This document shows positions 8,589 through 16,471 of a stretch of DNA of 64,000 nucleotides, in pieces (the first letter of the stretch is position 1; each line of letters opens with the position of its first letter). Position numbers and translations under genes: made by a program. The stretch is from contig NC_019954.2 of assembly GCF_000328765.2 (NCBI RefSeq), positions 624,501 to 688,500 on the forward strand. The letters run 5' to 3'. The notes below the pieces were generated by a model, which worked only from the letters and a program-made list of their open reading frames with translations, was not told the DNA's origin and made no database searches. Source of the stretch: Tepidanaerobacter acetatoxydans Re1. GTDB lineage: Bacteria; Bacillota; Thermosediminibacteria; Thermosediminibacterales; Tepidanaerobacteraceae.

Positions 8589-9740
8589 ATGAAAAGAAAG
8601 AAAAAAGCATTTTACAGCTCTCAGGTTGCCTTGATTATTTCAATTATTATTACCATTAGTGCCGTTGCATATATCTACGCTGGTTACAAAGGCTTAAGCA
8701 TCTGTGAACTTTTGGGTATAAATATGCCGGAAACAGAAATAATTGGCGATATGACGCAAAACTTTATCGAAGAACAGCTCCCGGAAGAAAAAGAAGACTT
8801 GCCAAATCCAACTGTGACTCTACTTGCTGTGGGGGATGTAATGATGCACGATGGTCAGATTTGGGCAGGTTACAATGAAAAAAATGATAGTTTTGATTAC
8901 TCGGAGTTCTTCCATGTAGTAAAAGATGAAATAACTTCAGCCGATATAGCTATGGCTGACCTTGAAACGACATTGGCAGGTAAAGAACAAAAATATACAG
9001 GCTATCCCATGTTTAATAGCCCTGACGAGTTGGCTGATGCTCTAAAAGACGCCGGCTTTGACATAATCGTTACTTCGAATAACCATAGTCTTGATCGGGG
9101 TGCTAAAGGAGCTCTTCGAACTATAGAGGTTCTAAAAGAGCGGGGTCTAACGCCTGTCGGAACTTATGAATCTGAAGAGGACAGAGAGAAAATTCTGGTG
9201 AAAGAAGTAAATAATATAAACATTGCTTTCCTATCCTATACCTATGGCACTAATGGCATACCTGTTCCCACCGATAAAAAGTATCTGGTGAATCTTATTG
9301 ATGAAGAACTGATACTGGGGGATATAAGAAGGGCTCGAGAAAAAGCCGATGCTGTGGTAGTATATCTTCATTTTGGCGAAGAGTATCAGCAATCGCCTTC
9401 TAAAGCACAGAGAAATTTAGCACATCTTGTGCTCAAAAACGGTGCCGATATTATAGTAGCCAGCCATCCCCATGTAATTCAACCGGGTGAATGGATGGAA
9501 GTCCAAGAGACTGATGGCCGGATAATCAAAAAATATGTAATATATTCGATGGGTAATTTCATTTCTGCACAAAGATTTCCGCATACTGAAGAAGGATTGA
9601 TGATGAAATTTACGTTAGAAAAGGATTTGGAGCAGAATAAGGTTTATCTTACCGATGTAAAAGAAACCGACACATGGGTGGATAAATTTGTTCGAGACGG
9701 AAAAATGCGGTATGTAGTAAGGTTTGGAAAAAAACCTTAG
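8589..9740 (+). CDS. CapA family metallophosphatase-like protein (PGA_cap domain), membrane-anchored
   Basis: The 383-residue protein has a short basic start and one transmembrane segment (about residues 10-30), then an extracellular CapA/PGA_cap domain. This calcineurin-like fold is shown by AVGDVMMHD, ADLETTLAG, TSNNHSLDRG, VYLHFGEEYQ, ASHPHVIQPGEW and YSMGNFIS. CapA proteins were named for poly-gamma-glutamate capsule export, but most clostridial copies stand alone and act on unknown envelope substrates. ATG 8589 is chosen because GAGGAAAGAGG at 8570-8580 is an ideal ribosome site for it and would overlap ATG 8568. It is not next to capB/capC, so a gamma-PGA capsule is not indicated. Confidence 0.88.
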   Translation: MKRKKKAFYSSQVALIISIIITISAVAYIYAGYKGLSICELLGINMPETEIIGDMTQNFIEEQLPEEKEDLPNPTVTLLAVGDVMMHDGQIWAGYNEKNDSFDYSEFFHVVKDEITSADIAMADLETTLAGKEQKYTGYPMFNSPDELADALKDAGFDIIVTSNNHSLDRGAKGALRTIEVLKERGLTPVGTYESEEDREKILVKEVNNINIAFLSYTYGTNGIPVPTDKKYLVNLIDEELILGDIRRAREKADAVVVYLHFGEEYQQSPSKAQRNLAHLVLKNGADIIVASHPHVIQPGEWMEVQETDGRIIKKYVIYSMGNFISAQRFPHTEEGLMMKFTLEKDLEQNKVYLTDVKETDTWVDKFVRDGKMRYVVRFGKKP

Positions 9741-9959
9741 TTCTACTAATTCGGCTGCAGCAATTAAACTATGTATGATATTATCCATAAGTTTTAAAGA
9801 TATGTATTAACACTTGCAGGATATTTGATGCTAACAATTTTTTCATAAAGGCTTTGTAAAAAATTATTTTGTGTTATAATAAATAGGTGGTTTTAGGTTT
9901 TACAGCTTCAATTGAGAAATATTAATAGCGATATAAATTTGGGGTTCGGTGAAGTGTAT

Positions 9960-10484
9960 ATGCAAAAAGACATAAAATCAGAGGTAATAGAATGGATTAA
10001 AGCGATTGTATTTGCACTAGTGCTTGCTCTTATTATACGGGGTTTAATTTTTGAACCTATGATAGTGCCTACAGGTTCTATGATTCCTACGATTGAAATA
10101 AATGATAGGATTCTTGTTAATAAGTTTATATATCGATTTCAGGTTCCGGATTATAATGATATAGTAGTTTTTAAATATCCTGATGATCCGCATCAGACTT
10201 TTGTAAAGCGTCTTATTGGTAAGGGCGGGGATATAATAGAAATCAAGGATGGAACGCTTTATAGAAATAATGAGCCAGTCCAGGAAGCATATATAAAAGA
10301 ACCTATGTATAGTGATTCCGGGCCATATAAAGTTCCTGAAGGCCACTACTTTATGATGGGTGATAATAGAAATAATTCTAAAGACAGTAGGTTTTGGGAG
10401 AATAAGTATGTTTCACAAAATCAAGTGATAGGGAAAGCAACCTACCGAATATGGCCGATAAATAGAATAGGTCAATTAAAATAA
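9960..10484 (+). CDS. lepB: Signal peptidase I
   Basis: The 174-residue S26 peptidase has an N-terminal membrane anchor (IVFALVLALIIRGLIF), the catalytic serine in VPTGSMIPTI (S40), the catalytic lysine in FVKRLIGKGGD (K83), and boxes D/E, ending in YFMMGDNRNNSKDSRFW. It cleaves signal peptides at the outer face of the membrane. ATG 9960 gives the normal length; the upstream TTG 9912 would add 16 residues without a ribosome site. The last codons and stop lie inside the 56-bp sequence duplicated by the IS1634-type element just downstream. Confidence 0.93.
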   Translation: MQKDIKSEVIEWIKAIVFALVLALIIRGLIFEPMIVPTGSMIPTIEINDRILVNKFIYRFQVPDYNDIVVFKYPDDPHQTFVKRLIGKGGDIIEIKDGTLYRNNEPVQEAYIKEPMYSDSGPYKVPEGHYFMMGDNRNNSKDSRFWENKYVSQNQVIGKATYRIWPINRIGQLK

Positions 10485-10525
10485 AAACAGCCGGCCTTGA
10501 ATTTTGATGAATTTTATATTATAAT
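10470..10525 (+). repeat. Target-site duplication, left copy (56 bp)
   Basis: These 56 bases recur exactly at 12633-12688 on the other side of the transposase gene. The left copy contains the lepB stop codon. Long, variable-length duplications are a described trait of IS1634. Confidence 0.9.
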
Positions 10526-12632
10526 CCCGTTTTCGACACTTGCAAAAATGCATAATTAATGGAATCCGCTATAATAGTGAATTCCATTAATTCTTAGGTT
10601 TTTTAAAATGTTGTATGGGAATTTTACTTAGAGATTTTTTTAATGATTTTATTTAACTCCTTCGGCTTGTAGTATTTCTTATCAAGCCCCAAGACATATA
10701 TGCCGTTTAAAGCGGTACACACCTTACTTGCCGTGTATGTTGCCATATAGCACATATCATTCATGTTTGCAACATTCATGTTCTTTAACGTCTCTAGAAT
10801 ATTTTCCGTTGTAAAGTGTTTGCCGTATTGATCCAGTTTATACTCCAATAACCTGTAAATCAGGAGTGCGGTGTAGCAAATCATAAAGTGCGCTATTATC
10901 CTTTCCTTGTTTCTGTGGTAGATTGGCCTTGCGCGAAAGTTGGTCTTTAGTACCCGAAAACAGTCTTCAATCTTATAGCGCCTTGAATTTATCTCAAGTA
11001 TTGATTTTGCGCTATCTTCCAGATTTGTCGCAACTGCATAGTAGCCGTCATATTTTTCCTCTCTTTCAATTGCGGCTTTATCGAGTTCATAACAATCAGA
11101 GGCTTTTTCCCCACTTTTTCCGACGGATATCTTCCTTATGAAACGGGTCACATCATGCGGCCCTTTTTTTACATCCTCTACGGCATTATGCTTTATGATG
11201 TCCTTTGCTCTTTCAATCTGCCTATTCCTTATACTTCGCTGGTATTCCATCATTTTCCTTGAAAATGTGACGATGATGCGCTGCTTTAAAGCAGCCTTGG
11301 ACTTTACATTCTTGCTAGTGCCATTCTTAAACGTCTTTTCCTCATACAGGCCGACATCTACCGCCTTTGACGCATCTATTACCTTATAGGCGACATCGTT
11401 GTACAAAGAAAGGTTTTCTTTATTAAATCTGTCAAACTCCTTCATATGGAAAATCGTAACAGGAGAGTCATCTGAAAGAAGCCTGTAGCCGAAATCGTTA
11501 AACATTGCATCCTTTAGAGGTTTGGACAGTTTCTTTACTGATTGCGTTACAATGAAAGCCCTTCTCCCGAATGAATTGTAATGCCTTATATCAAGAGAGC
11601 CAAGGCCTGCATCTGCACAGTAGATGAACGGCTTTCCCTTAAACATCTTTGTGATTTTCTTTTCTAAAGGGATGGCGGATTTTTGCTCATTGTCAGAGCC
11701 GGGATTGATGCACATTGATATAGGGATGCCGTTACCGTCCATGAAAAGCCCCATTTGCACAAGAGGGCTGGGCTGGTGCTGCTTTGAAGGGCCATACTTG
11801 CGAAACCCTTTAATTATCTCCCCTGTTACCTCATCTACAAAGTCCTCGTCCTCTTCTTCGGTTTCAAAGTAATAGTTTGTACAGTCAAAATAGCATACCG
11901 ATGTATTCCTTACAGCGATATTTTCACTGTTTAAATAAAGATGCTCTAAATACCTATCATAATTATCTTCCAATATATCCATAAAACGCAGTATATGCTG
12001 ATACTCAAATGAGGGCTGCTCAAAATATGTATCCAGCTTATCAAATGTCCCCCATTTGGATTTAGGGTCAAGTATCCTTGCAAAGGTAAAAAATCTGTTT
12101 ATGTCATTACAGCTAAATGTAACCTTACTATCTGTCTGAATCTGTTTAAAAAAATCAGCGATCTTAAGATCATGATAGATTTTCTGTAGAATAAAGTAGC
12201 CGATATTTACGAGAGTTGACTTTGATGCAATGTAATTAGCAGCCGTCAGCTTCTCACTAAAATCAAGTTTTATGTCCATATCAGCTTTACCTTTTTTGTA
12301 TTCCTCATTATACTTACGCACCTGTTCCTTAGCATAAGCAAGGGGATCAGAAGATATTTTAAGAAGCTCGGAATGTTTGCCGATTCTCTTTACATTTTTA
12401 GTTGTTGTCTTTTTACCGTTGCGAAACCCCATCTGGATAAAATATGTAGGATCCTTAGACTTCTTATCATAATATAGTTTCATATATTCACCATCCTCTG
12501 CTAAGCTTACTATATCATGGATAAGATTAATATACAACACCATACAACAAAATATATTAAAAATTTGACAACAAAAATGTTGTGATATCGGCCTTTGTAA
12601 GGTTTTTATTCATGCGCAACTGTCAAACTCCC
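10526..12632 (-). mobile_element. IS1634-family insertion sequence (complete, 2107 bp)
   Basis: The element lies exactly between the two 56-bp repeats. Its ends are imperfect inverted repeats: near the left end GACACTTGCAAAAATGCATAA and, read from the right end inwards, GACAGTTGCGCATGAATAA. It carries one intact transposase gene on the minus strand. Removing the element plus one repeat copy restores a simple lepB-tRNA intergenic region. Confidence 0.88.
10624..12483 (-). CDS. IS1634-family transposase
   Basis: This 619-residue DDE transposase of the IS4/IS1634 superfamily shows the first catalytic aspartate in CYFDCTNYYFETE, followed by the QHQPSPLVQMGLFMD stretch. The second aspartate is in FIYCADAGLGS, and the glutamate is in the YxxIEDCFRVLKTNF motif (Y2RE-like region). 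The N-terminus (MKLYYDKKSKDPTYFIQ) is the family's usual beginning; ATG 12483 has GAGGATGG upstream and is preferred over 12543. No frameshift or internal stop is seen, so the enzyme may be active. Confidence 0.92.
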   Translation of the reverse strand: MKLYYDKKSKDPTYFIQMGFRNGKKTTTKNVKRIGKHSELLKISSDPLAYAKEQVRKYNEEYKKGKADMDIKLDFSEKLTAANYIASKSTLVNIGYFILQKIYHDLKIADFFKQIQTDSKVTFSCNDINRFFTFARILDPKSKWGTFDKLDTYFEQPSFEYQHILRFMDILEDNYDRYLEHLYLNSENIAVRNTSVCYFDCTNYYFETEEEDEDFVDEVTGEIIKGFRKYGPSKQHQPSPLVQMGLFMDGNGIPISMCINPGSDNEQKSAIPLEKKITKMFKGKPFIYCADAGLGSLDIRHYNSFGRRAFIVTQSVKKLSKPLKDAMFNDFGYRLLSDDSPVTIFHMKEFDRFNKENLSLYNDVAYKVIDASKAVDVGLYEEKTFKNGTSKNVKSKAALKQRIIVTFSRKMMEYQRSIRNRQIERAKDIIKHNAVEDVKKGPHDVTRFIRKISVGKSGEKASDCYELDKAAIEREEKYDGYYAVATNLEDSAKSILEINSRRYKIEDCFRVLKTNFRARPIYHRNKERIIAHFMICYTALLIYRLLEYKLDQYGKHFTTENILETLKNMNVANMNDMCYMATYTASKVCTALNGIYVLGLDKKYYKPKELNKIIKKISK

Positions 12633-12688
12633 GGTCAATTAAAATAAAAACAGCCGGCCTTGAATTTTGATGAATTTTATATTATAAT
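12633..12688 (+). repeat. Target-site duplication, right copy (56 bp)
   Basis: Exact duplicate of 10470-10525, carrying a silent copy of the last four lepB codons and stop. It abuts the promoter of the following tRNA genes, which begins at 12698. Confidence 0.9.
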
Positions 12689-12697
12689 TACTTCACA

Positions 12698-12726
12698 TTG
12701 CATTTCAATCAGTTGTTTAATATGAT
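12698..12726 (+). promoter_or_regulatory. Promoter of first tRNA cluster
   Basis: TTGCAT (12698-12703), 17-bp spacer, TATGAT (12721-12726), 12 bases before the first tRNA. Confidence 0.65.
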
Positions 12727-12737
12727 GCTGTATTTAT

Positions 12738-12813
12738 GGGGATATAGCTCAGCTGGGAGAGCGTCTGGTTCGCAATCAGAAGGTCAGGGGTTCGATCCCC
12801 CTTATCTCCACCA
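12738..12813 (+). tRNA. tRNA-Ala (CGC anticodon)
   Basis: Complete cloverleaf: acceptor GGGGATA/TATCTCC, D arm GCTC..GAGC, anticodon stem TCTGG/TCAGA with loop TTCGCAA, T arm AGGGG/CCCCT, encoded CCA. Confidence 0.95.
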
Positions 12814-12819
12814 AAGTAA

Positions 12820-12894
12820 GGGCGCGTAGCTCAGGGGGAGAGCGCTTGATTCACATTCAAGAGGTCGCAGGTTCGAAACCTGCCGCGCCCACCA
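12820..12894 (+). tRNA. tRNA-Val (CAC anticodon)
   Basis: Acceptor GGGCGCG/CGCGCCC, anticodon stem CTTGA/TCAAG with loop TTCACAT, T arm GCAGG/CCTGC, encoded CCA. Confidence 0.95.
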
Positions 12895-12903
12895 AAAGAT
12901 ACC

Positions 12904-12933
12904 TTGACATTTTTTTTTAAAACCTATTATACT
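12904..12933 (+). promoter_or_regulatory. Internal promoter before tRNA-Ala (GGC)
   Basis: TTGACA (12904-12909), 18-bp spacer, TATACT (12928-12933). It lies between the second and third tRNA, so the third has its own start site. Confidence 0.7.
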
Positions 12934-12974
12934 AATAAATGCTTGTGGATTAACAGTTTTGTCATAAACCAGGA

Positions 12975-13050
<76 letters not shown>

Positions 13051-13062
13051 AAGCGAAATTAG

Positions 13063-13103
13063 GACGTAGAGCGGGATATACCGTTTCTACGTTTTATTTT
13101 TAA
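13063..13103 (+). terminator. Terminator after first tRNA cluster
   Basis: GACGTAGAGCGG pairs with CCGTTTCTACGT around GATATA, followed by TTTTATTTTT. Confidence 0.8.
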
Positions 13104-13259
13104 GTAAAAAAGTTGTAAAGTTAACGATAGCAAGTTATAAATAGCAACTTTAACTTCAGCGTTATATGTTGCTTTATAATTGTTTTAAGGATAAAATATA
13201 TATTAAGGATTTGTAAAACCACAGCATTGGATTTAAAAGTTAAGAGGTGATTTGTTAAA

Positions 13260-14345
13260 TTGAAGGTTGGATTAGTTGGATTACCTACTGTAGGTAAAAC
13301 TACTTTTTTTAATTTATTGACAAACGCAAAAGTAGAAACAAGTGCATTTCAAAGCGGAAAAATCAACGCTAATTTCAGTCTTGCAAGGGTGCCTGATGAA
13401 AGAGTTGATTTCTTGGCAGAGGTCTATAAACCGAAAAAGGTTACATATGCTCAGATCGAAGTTATTGATATACCGGGTTTAGTAAGCGGAGCCAGTGAAG
13501 GGAAAGGTTCCGGCAACCAGTTTCTTGATAATATAAGAAAAGTTGATTGTCTTGTCCATATAGTCAGGGCATTTTCAGATGAAAGCATACTGCACCCCGA
13601 AGGGTCAATAGATGTAATCAGAGATATTGAAAATATCGGGATGGAATTGCTCTTGGCGGATCTTCAGCTTGTAGAAACAAGAATTGAAAGAATAGATGCC
13701 GGTAAAAAAATTACTAAAGAACTTACAGCGGAAAGAGAAGTTTTGCAAAAGCTTAGAGAGTCCTTAGAAAATGAAATCGGACTTTCTGATATTGAGCTAT
13801 CCGAGGAAGAACAACGGATAATTGAACATCTTGACTTTTTGACCGTTAAACCTGTAATTATAGTTATTAATGTTGATGAGCAGCAATTGGCTGAAGGTTA
13901 TGAGAGCAGGGAAAAAATTTTAAACTATTGCAAGGAAAAAAATCTTCCCGCTTTTGAAGTAAGTGCCAAAGCGGAAGCAGAAATCAGCGAACTGGACGAG
14001 CAGGACAGGGCAGTATTTATGAAAGAACTGAATATTAAAGAATCAGGTATAGATTTACTTGCAAGGGCTATTTACGAGAAACTTAATTTAATATCCTTCT
14101 TAACTGCCGGAGAAGACGAAGTAAAGGCATGGACGATTACGAGAGGTACAAATGCAAAAGCTGCTGCGGGTAAGATACACTCGGATATCGAAAGAGGATT
14201 TATAAGGGCGGAGGTAATAAACTTTAAGGATTTTAAAGAATGCGGCAATATGGTAAAAGCAAGGGAGCTAGGCAAGCTTCGCCTTGAAGGAAAAGAGTAT
14301 ATCATCCAAGATGGAGATATAATTAATTTTAGATTCAATGGTTAG
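13260..14345 (+). CDS. ychF: Redox-regulated ATPase / Obg-family GTPase YchF
   Basis: The 361-residue P-loop protein begins with GLPTVGKTTFFNLLT (Walker A, residues 5-19), then DIPGLVSGASEGKGSGNQFL (switch II), NVDE in place of the classical NKxD motif, and SAKAE. A C-terminal TGS-like domain follows (AWTITRGTNAKAAAGKIHSDIERGFIRAEV, ending IQDGDIINFRFN). The altered G4 motif is why YchF/OLA1 prefers ATP. It binds ribosomes and modulates stress responses. It starts at TTG 13260 behind AGAGGTGA. Length is the family norm (about 363). An ISLre2 element begins just after its stop codon. Confidence 0.95.
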   Translation: MKVGLVGLPTVGKTTFFNLLTNAKVETSAFQSGKINANFSLARVPDERVDFLAEVYKPKKVTYAQIEVIDIPGLVSGASEGKGSGNQFLDNIRKVDCLVHIVRAFSDESILHPEGSIDVIRDIENIGMELLLADLQLVETRIERIDAGKKITKELTAEREVLQKLRESLENEIGLSDIELSEEEQRIIEHLDFLTVKPVIIVINVDEQQLAEGYESREKILNYCKEKNLPAFEVSAKAEAEISELDEQDRAVFMKELNIKESGIDLLARAIYEKLNLISFLTAGEDEVKAWTITRGTNAKAAAGKIHSDIERGFIRAEVINFKDFKECGNMVKARELGKLRLEGKEYIIQDGDIINFRFNG

Positions 14346-14355
14346 AGTAAAATTA

Positions 14356-15952
14356 TAGTATGCAAAGTAGGCACAAAAAAGGGCCACCCTGCAAAGCAGA
14401 GTAGCCCAGAACATGCAAATCCTGTATAATAATGTTAACACACAAAAAAATACAGGAGTGAAATGCATGTTCAATATAAGTTTACCCTTAAATGACATAG
14501 ACTTCAAGACCCTAGAGAAAGAAATATACCAAAGGGTATTAAAATATGGAAGAGAAAAGATAAAATCAATCTTAGAAAAACTAGATGTAATGATAATGGA
14601 AAGTCGAGACAAAGCCAAATTTCGCAACATATGTATAAAAAAGACATCAATCAAAACAGTAATGGGAACCATTGAATACAGCAGAAGGATATATAGATAC
14701 TATGACGAAGATGGAAACAAGCATTACATAAGCCTGCTAGATGAGTATCTTAAAATGGACAAAACCATAGGCCAAATGTCAGCAAACCTAGTAGAAAAAA
14801 TAATAGAAAACGCAACAAACATGTCATACAGAAAAACTGCCCAAAACATTACAGAACTAACCGGCCAAGACATAAGCCATCAAGCAGCATGGGACGTAGT
14901 TCAAAAGATGGGAGAAAAAATACAAGAACAAGAAAAACAAAAAATAAAAGCATATGAAAAAGGCGAACTAAAAGGCAAAAGAGAAGTAAAAGTATTATTT
15001 GAAGAATCCGATGGTCTTTACATAAACATGCAAGGCAAAGACCGAAAAGGCGGCAGTGGCAGGAAAAAAGAAATAAAACTTGCAGTAACTTACGAAGGTT
15101 GGGAAAAGCGCTATTTTGGCAAGTGTGACGAATACGTAGTAATAAACAAAAACGTAGTAGCAGGGTTTCACAACTCAAAAGAATTTGCCGATTTAAGTGA
15201 AGCTACAGTAAGCGAAGAATATAACATAGAAAAAATACAATTAAGAATATTAAACGGAGATGGAGCTTCCTGGATAAAAGAAAGCGCTTCCCTTGCCCTA
15301 AAACATTTCCAGCTAGATAGATTTCACATATTTCAAGCCATACACAAATACATCTATGATAAAAAAGAAGCCAAAAAAGTATCAAGAATGATAAAGAAAT
15401 TAAAAATAGACCAAGCCCTAAACCATATAGAACAACTAAAATATAAATGTGGTGGAGAAGCCAAAGAAGTAAAAAAACTTGAAACCCTACAACAATATCT
15501 AACAAACAACCGCGATGGTCTAATACCCTATAAACAAAGAAAAAACATTAAACTACCAGCTCCTCCCGAAGGAATTAGCTATAGAAACCTTGGTACTATG
15601 GAACATAACATATGTGACATACTCTATCTCAGGATGAAAAACCGGAAAATGAGTTGGAGCAAAGCCGGTGCCAACAATTTAGCCAAAATACTAGCTTTAA
15701 AAGCCAGTGGAAAACTACATGATAAAATTAACTCACTACTATCAGGAGAGCTTTCAGAAAGACTTACACAAAAAGTTAAAGAAATTAAGAAACCTAAGCC
15801 GAAAACAAACGAGATAAAAACAAATATATATCCTGTCCGCAGGGGAGGTATGCCCTTTTCCGGATGTTCAGTTACCAATGGCCGAAAAGCAATTCAGGAT
15901 TTAATAACATATGGTGGTCAAAGCATATTTTAAAATCATTTGCTTTGCACTA
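14356..15952 (+). mobile_element. ISLre2-family insertion sequence (ends tentative)
   Basis: The limits are set by short inverted ends: TAGTATGCAAAG at 14356 and, read inwards from the right, TAGTGCAAAGC ending at 15952. No convincing target duplication is seen, so the ends may be off by a few bases. Just inside the left end is a hairpin (GGGCCACCCTGC / GCAGAGTAGCCC, 14381-14407), which may block read-through from ychF into the transposase. Confidence 0.7.
14467..15933 (+). CDS. ISLre2-family transposase (UPF0236)
   Basis: The 488-residue protein matches the UPF0236/ISLre2 family: an N-terminal region with the C-x-C-like zone lost, then TSIKTVMGTIEYSRRIYRY, SYRKTAQNITELTGQDISHQAAWDVVQ, the acidic VLFEESDGLYINMQGKD motif, RILNGDGASWIKESAS, FQLDRFHIFQAI and the closing GTMEHNICDILYLRMKNRKMSWSKAG. 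These hold the candidate DDE residues. ATG 14467 lies behind CAGGAGTG. The gene is intact. The coding strand is unusually A-rich with near-absence of T in codon position 3, unlike the chromosomal neighbours, in keeping with mobile origin. Confidence 0.9.
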   Translation: MFNISLPLNDIDFKTLEKEIYQRVLKYGREKIKSILEKLDVMIMESRDKAKFRNICIKKTSIKTVMGTIEYSRRIYRYYDEDGNKHYISLLDEYLKMDKTIGQMSANLVEKIIENATNMSYRKTAQNITELTGQDISHQAAWDVVQKMGEKIQEQEKQKIKAYEKGELKGKREVKVLFEESDGLYINMQGKDRKGGSGRKKEIKLAVTYEGWEKRYFGKCDEYVVINKNVVAGFHNSKEFADLSEATVSEEYNIEKIQLRILNGDGASWIKESASLALKHFQLDRFHIFQAIHKYIYDKKEAKKVSRMIKKLKIDQALNHIEQLKYKCGGEAKEVKKLETLQQYLTNNRDGLIPYKQRKNIKLPAPPEGISYRNLGTMEHNICDILYLRMKNRKMSWSKAGANNLAKILALKASGKLHDKINSLLSGELSERLTQKVKEIKKPKPKTNEIKTNIYPVRRGGMPFSGCSVTNGRKAIQDLITYGGQSIF

Positions 15953-16371
15953 AAAAGCTCTTTATGCCGCGAAAGCCTATTGATATGGGTAAACACCCTC
16001 TGATACAATTTAAAATAGCGAAATAAGCTAATTACAGGGTATTTTCGCCCGATACAATAGTGTCCAGAGGGTGTGTAGGGGCTCCATGTCAATAGGACCG
16101 TGGAATAAATGCAAGTTTTACAAAATAGAGCTTAAATGTAGATACTTTAGATTATTTTCAATCAAACTTTAGCTCGTACTGGGATAGTAGACCCACTTTA
16201 AAAATCATTGATTAGAGGTGCATGATTTTATTAAAAAACAACGATTTTTTCTCTATTAAAACAATAAAAAAGCCACATTATTATGCAGGATAAAAATTTG
16301 AGAGGAAAAATGCCAACTTTTACTTGACACTAACGATTCAATGTCTGAATTTGACTGAGGAAAAGTGATAT
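15953..16371. other. Gene-free stretch between two insertion sequences, with a 121-bp imperfect inverted repeat
   Basis: No gene is seen. From 15976 to 16096 the ends pair imperfectly (CCTATTGATATGGG... with ...CCATGTCAATAGG; ACACCCTCTG with CAGAGGGTGT), a MITE-like or RNA-hairpin structure. Further on, AAAATCAT and ATGATTTT (about 16199-16234) form a small inverted repeat. At the right end lies TTGACT (16351-16356), which looks like the detached -35 of the rex promoter. Confidence 0.55.
16357..16371 (+). repeat. Target-site duplication, left copy (15 bp)
   Basis: GAGGAAAAGTGATAT, repeated exactly at 18312-18326 beyond the second IS1634-type element. Confidence 0.88.
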
Positions 16372-16397
16372 CTTGACTTTTACAGCAAAAACCAAGT

Positions 16398-16442
16398 AAA
16401 AAAGCCTGAACCTTATAAATAATAAGGCGTCCAGGCTTTTTA
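16398..16442 (-). terminator. Terminator of second IS1634-type transposase
   Basis: AAAAAGCCTG..CCTTAT and ATAAGG..CCAGGCTTTTT form a stem with A/T runs on both sides, placed just beyond the stop codon of the minus-strand transposase gene. Confidence 0.7.
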
Positions 16443-16471
16443 TTTTAATCATAAAGTTGTAGTGAAATAAC

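Noticed and set aside
8589-9740. Poly-gamma-glutamate capsule operon
   Set aside because: Only a CapA-like gene is present; capB, capC and capE are absent nearby, and lone CapA proteins are common in Clostridia.
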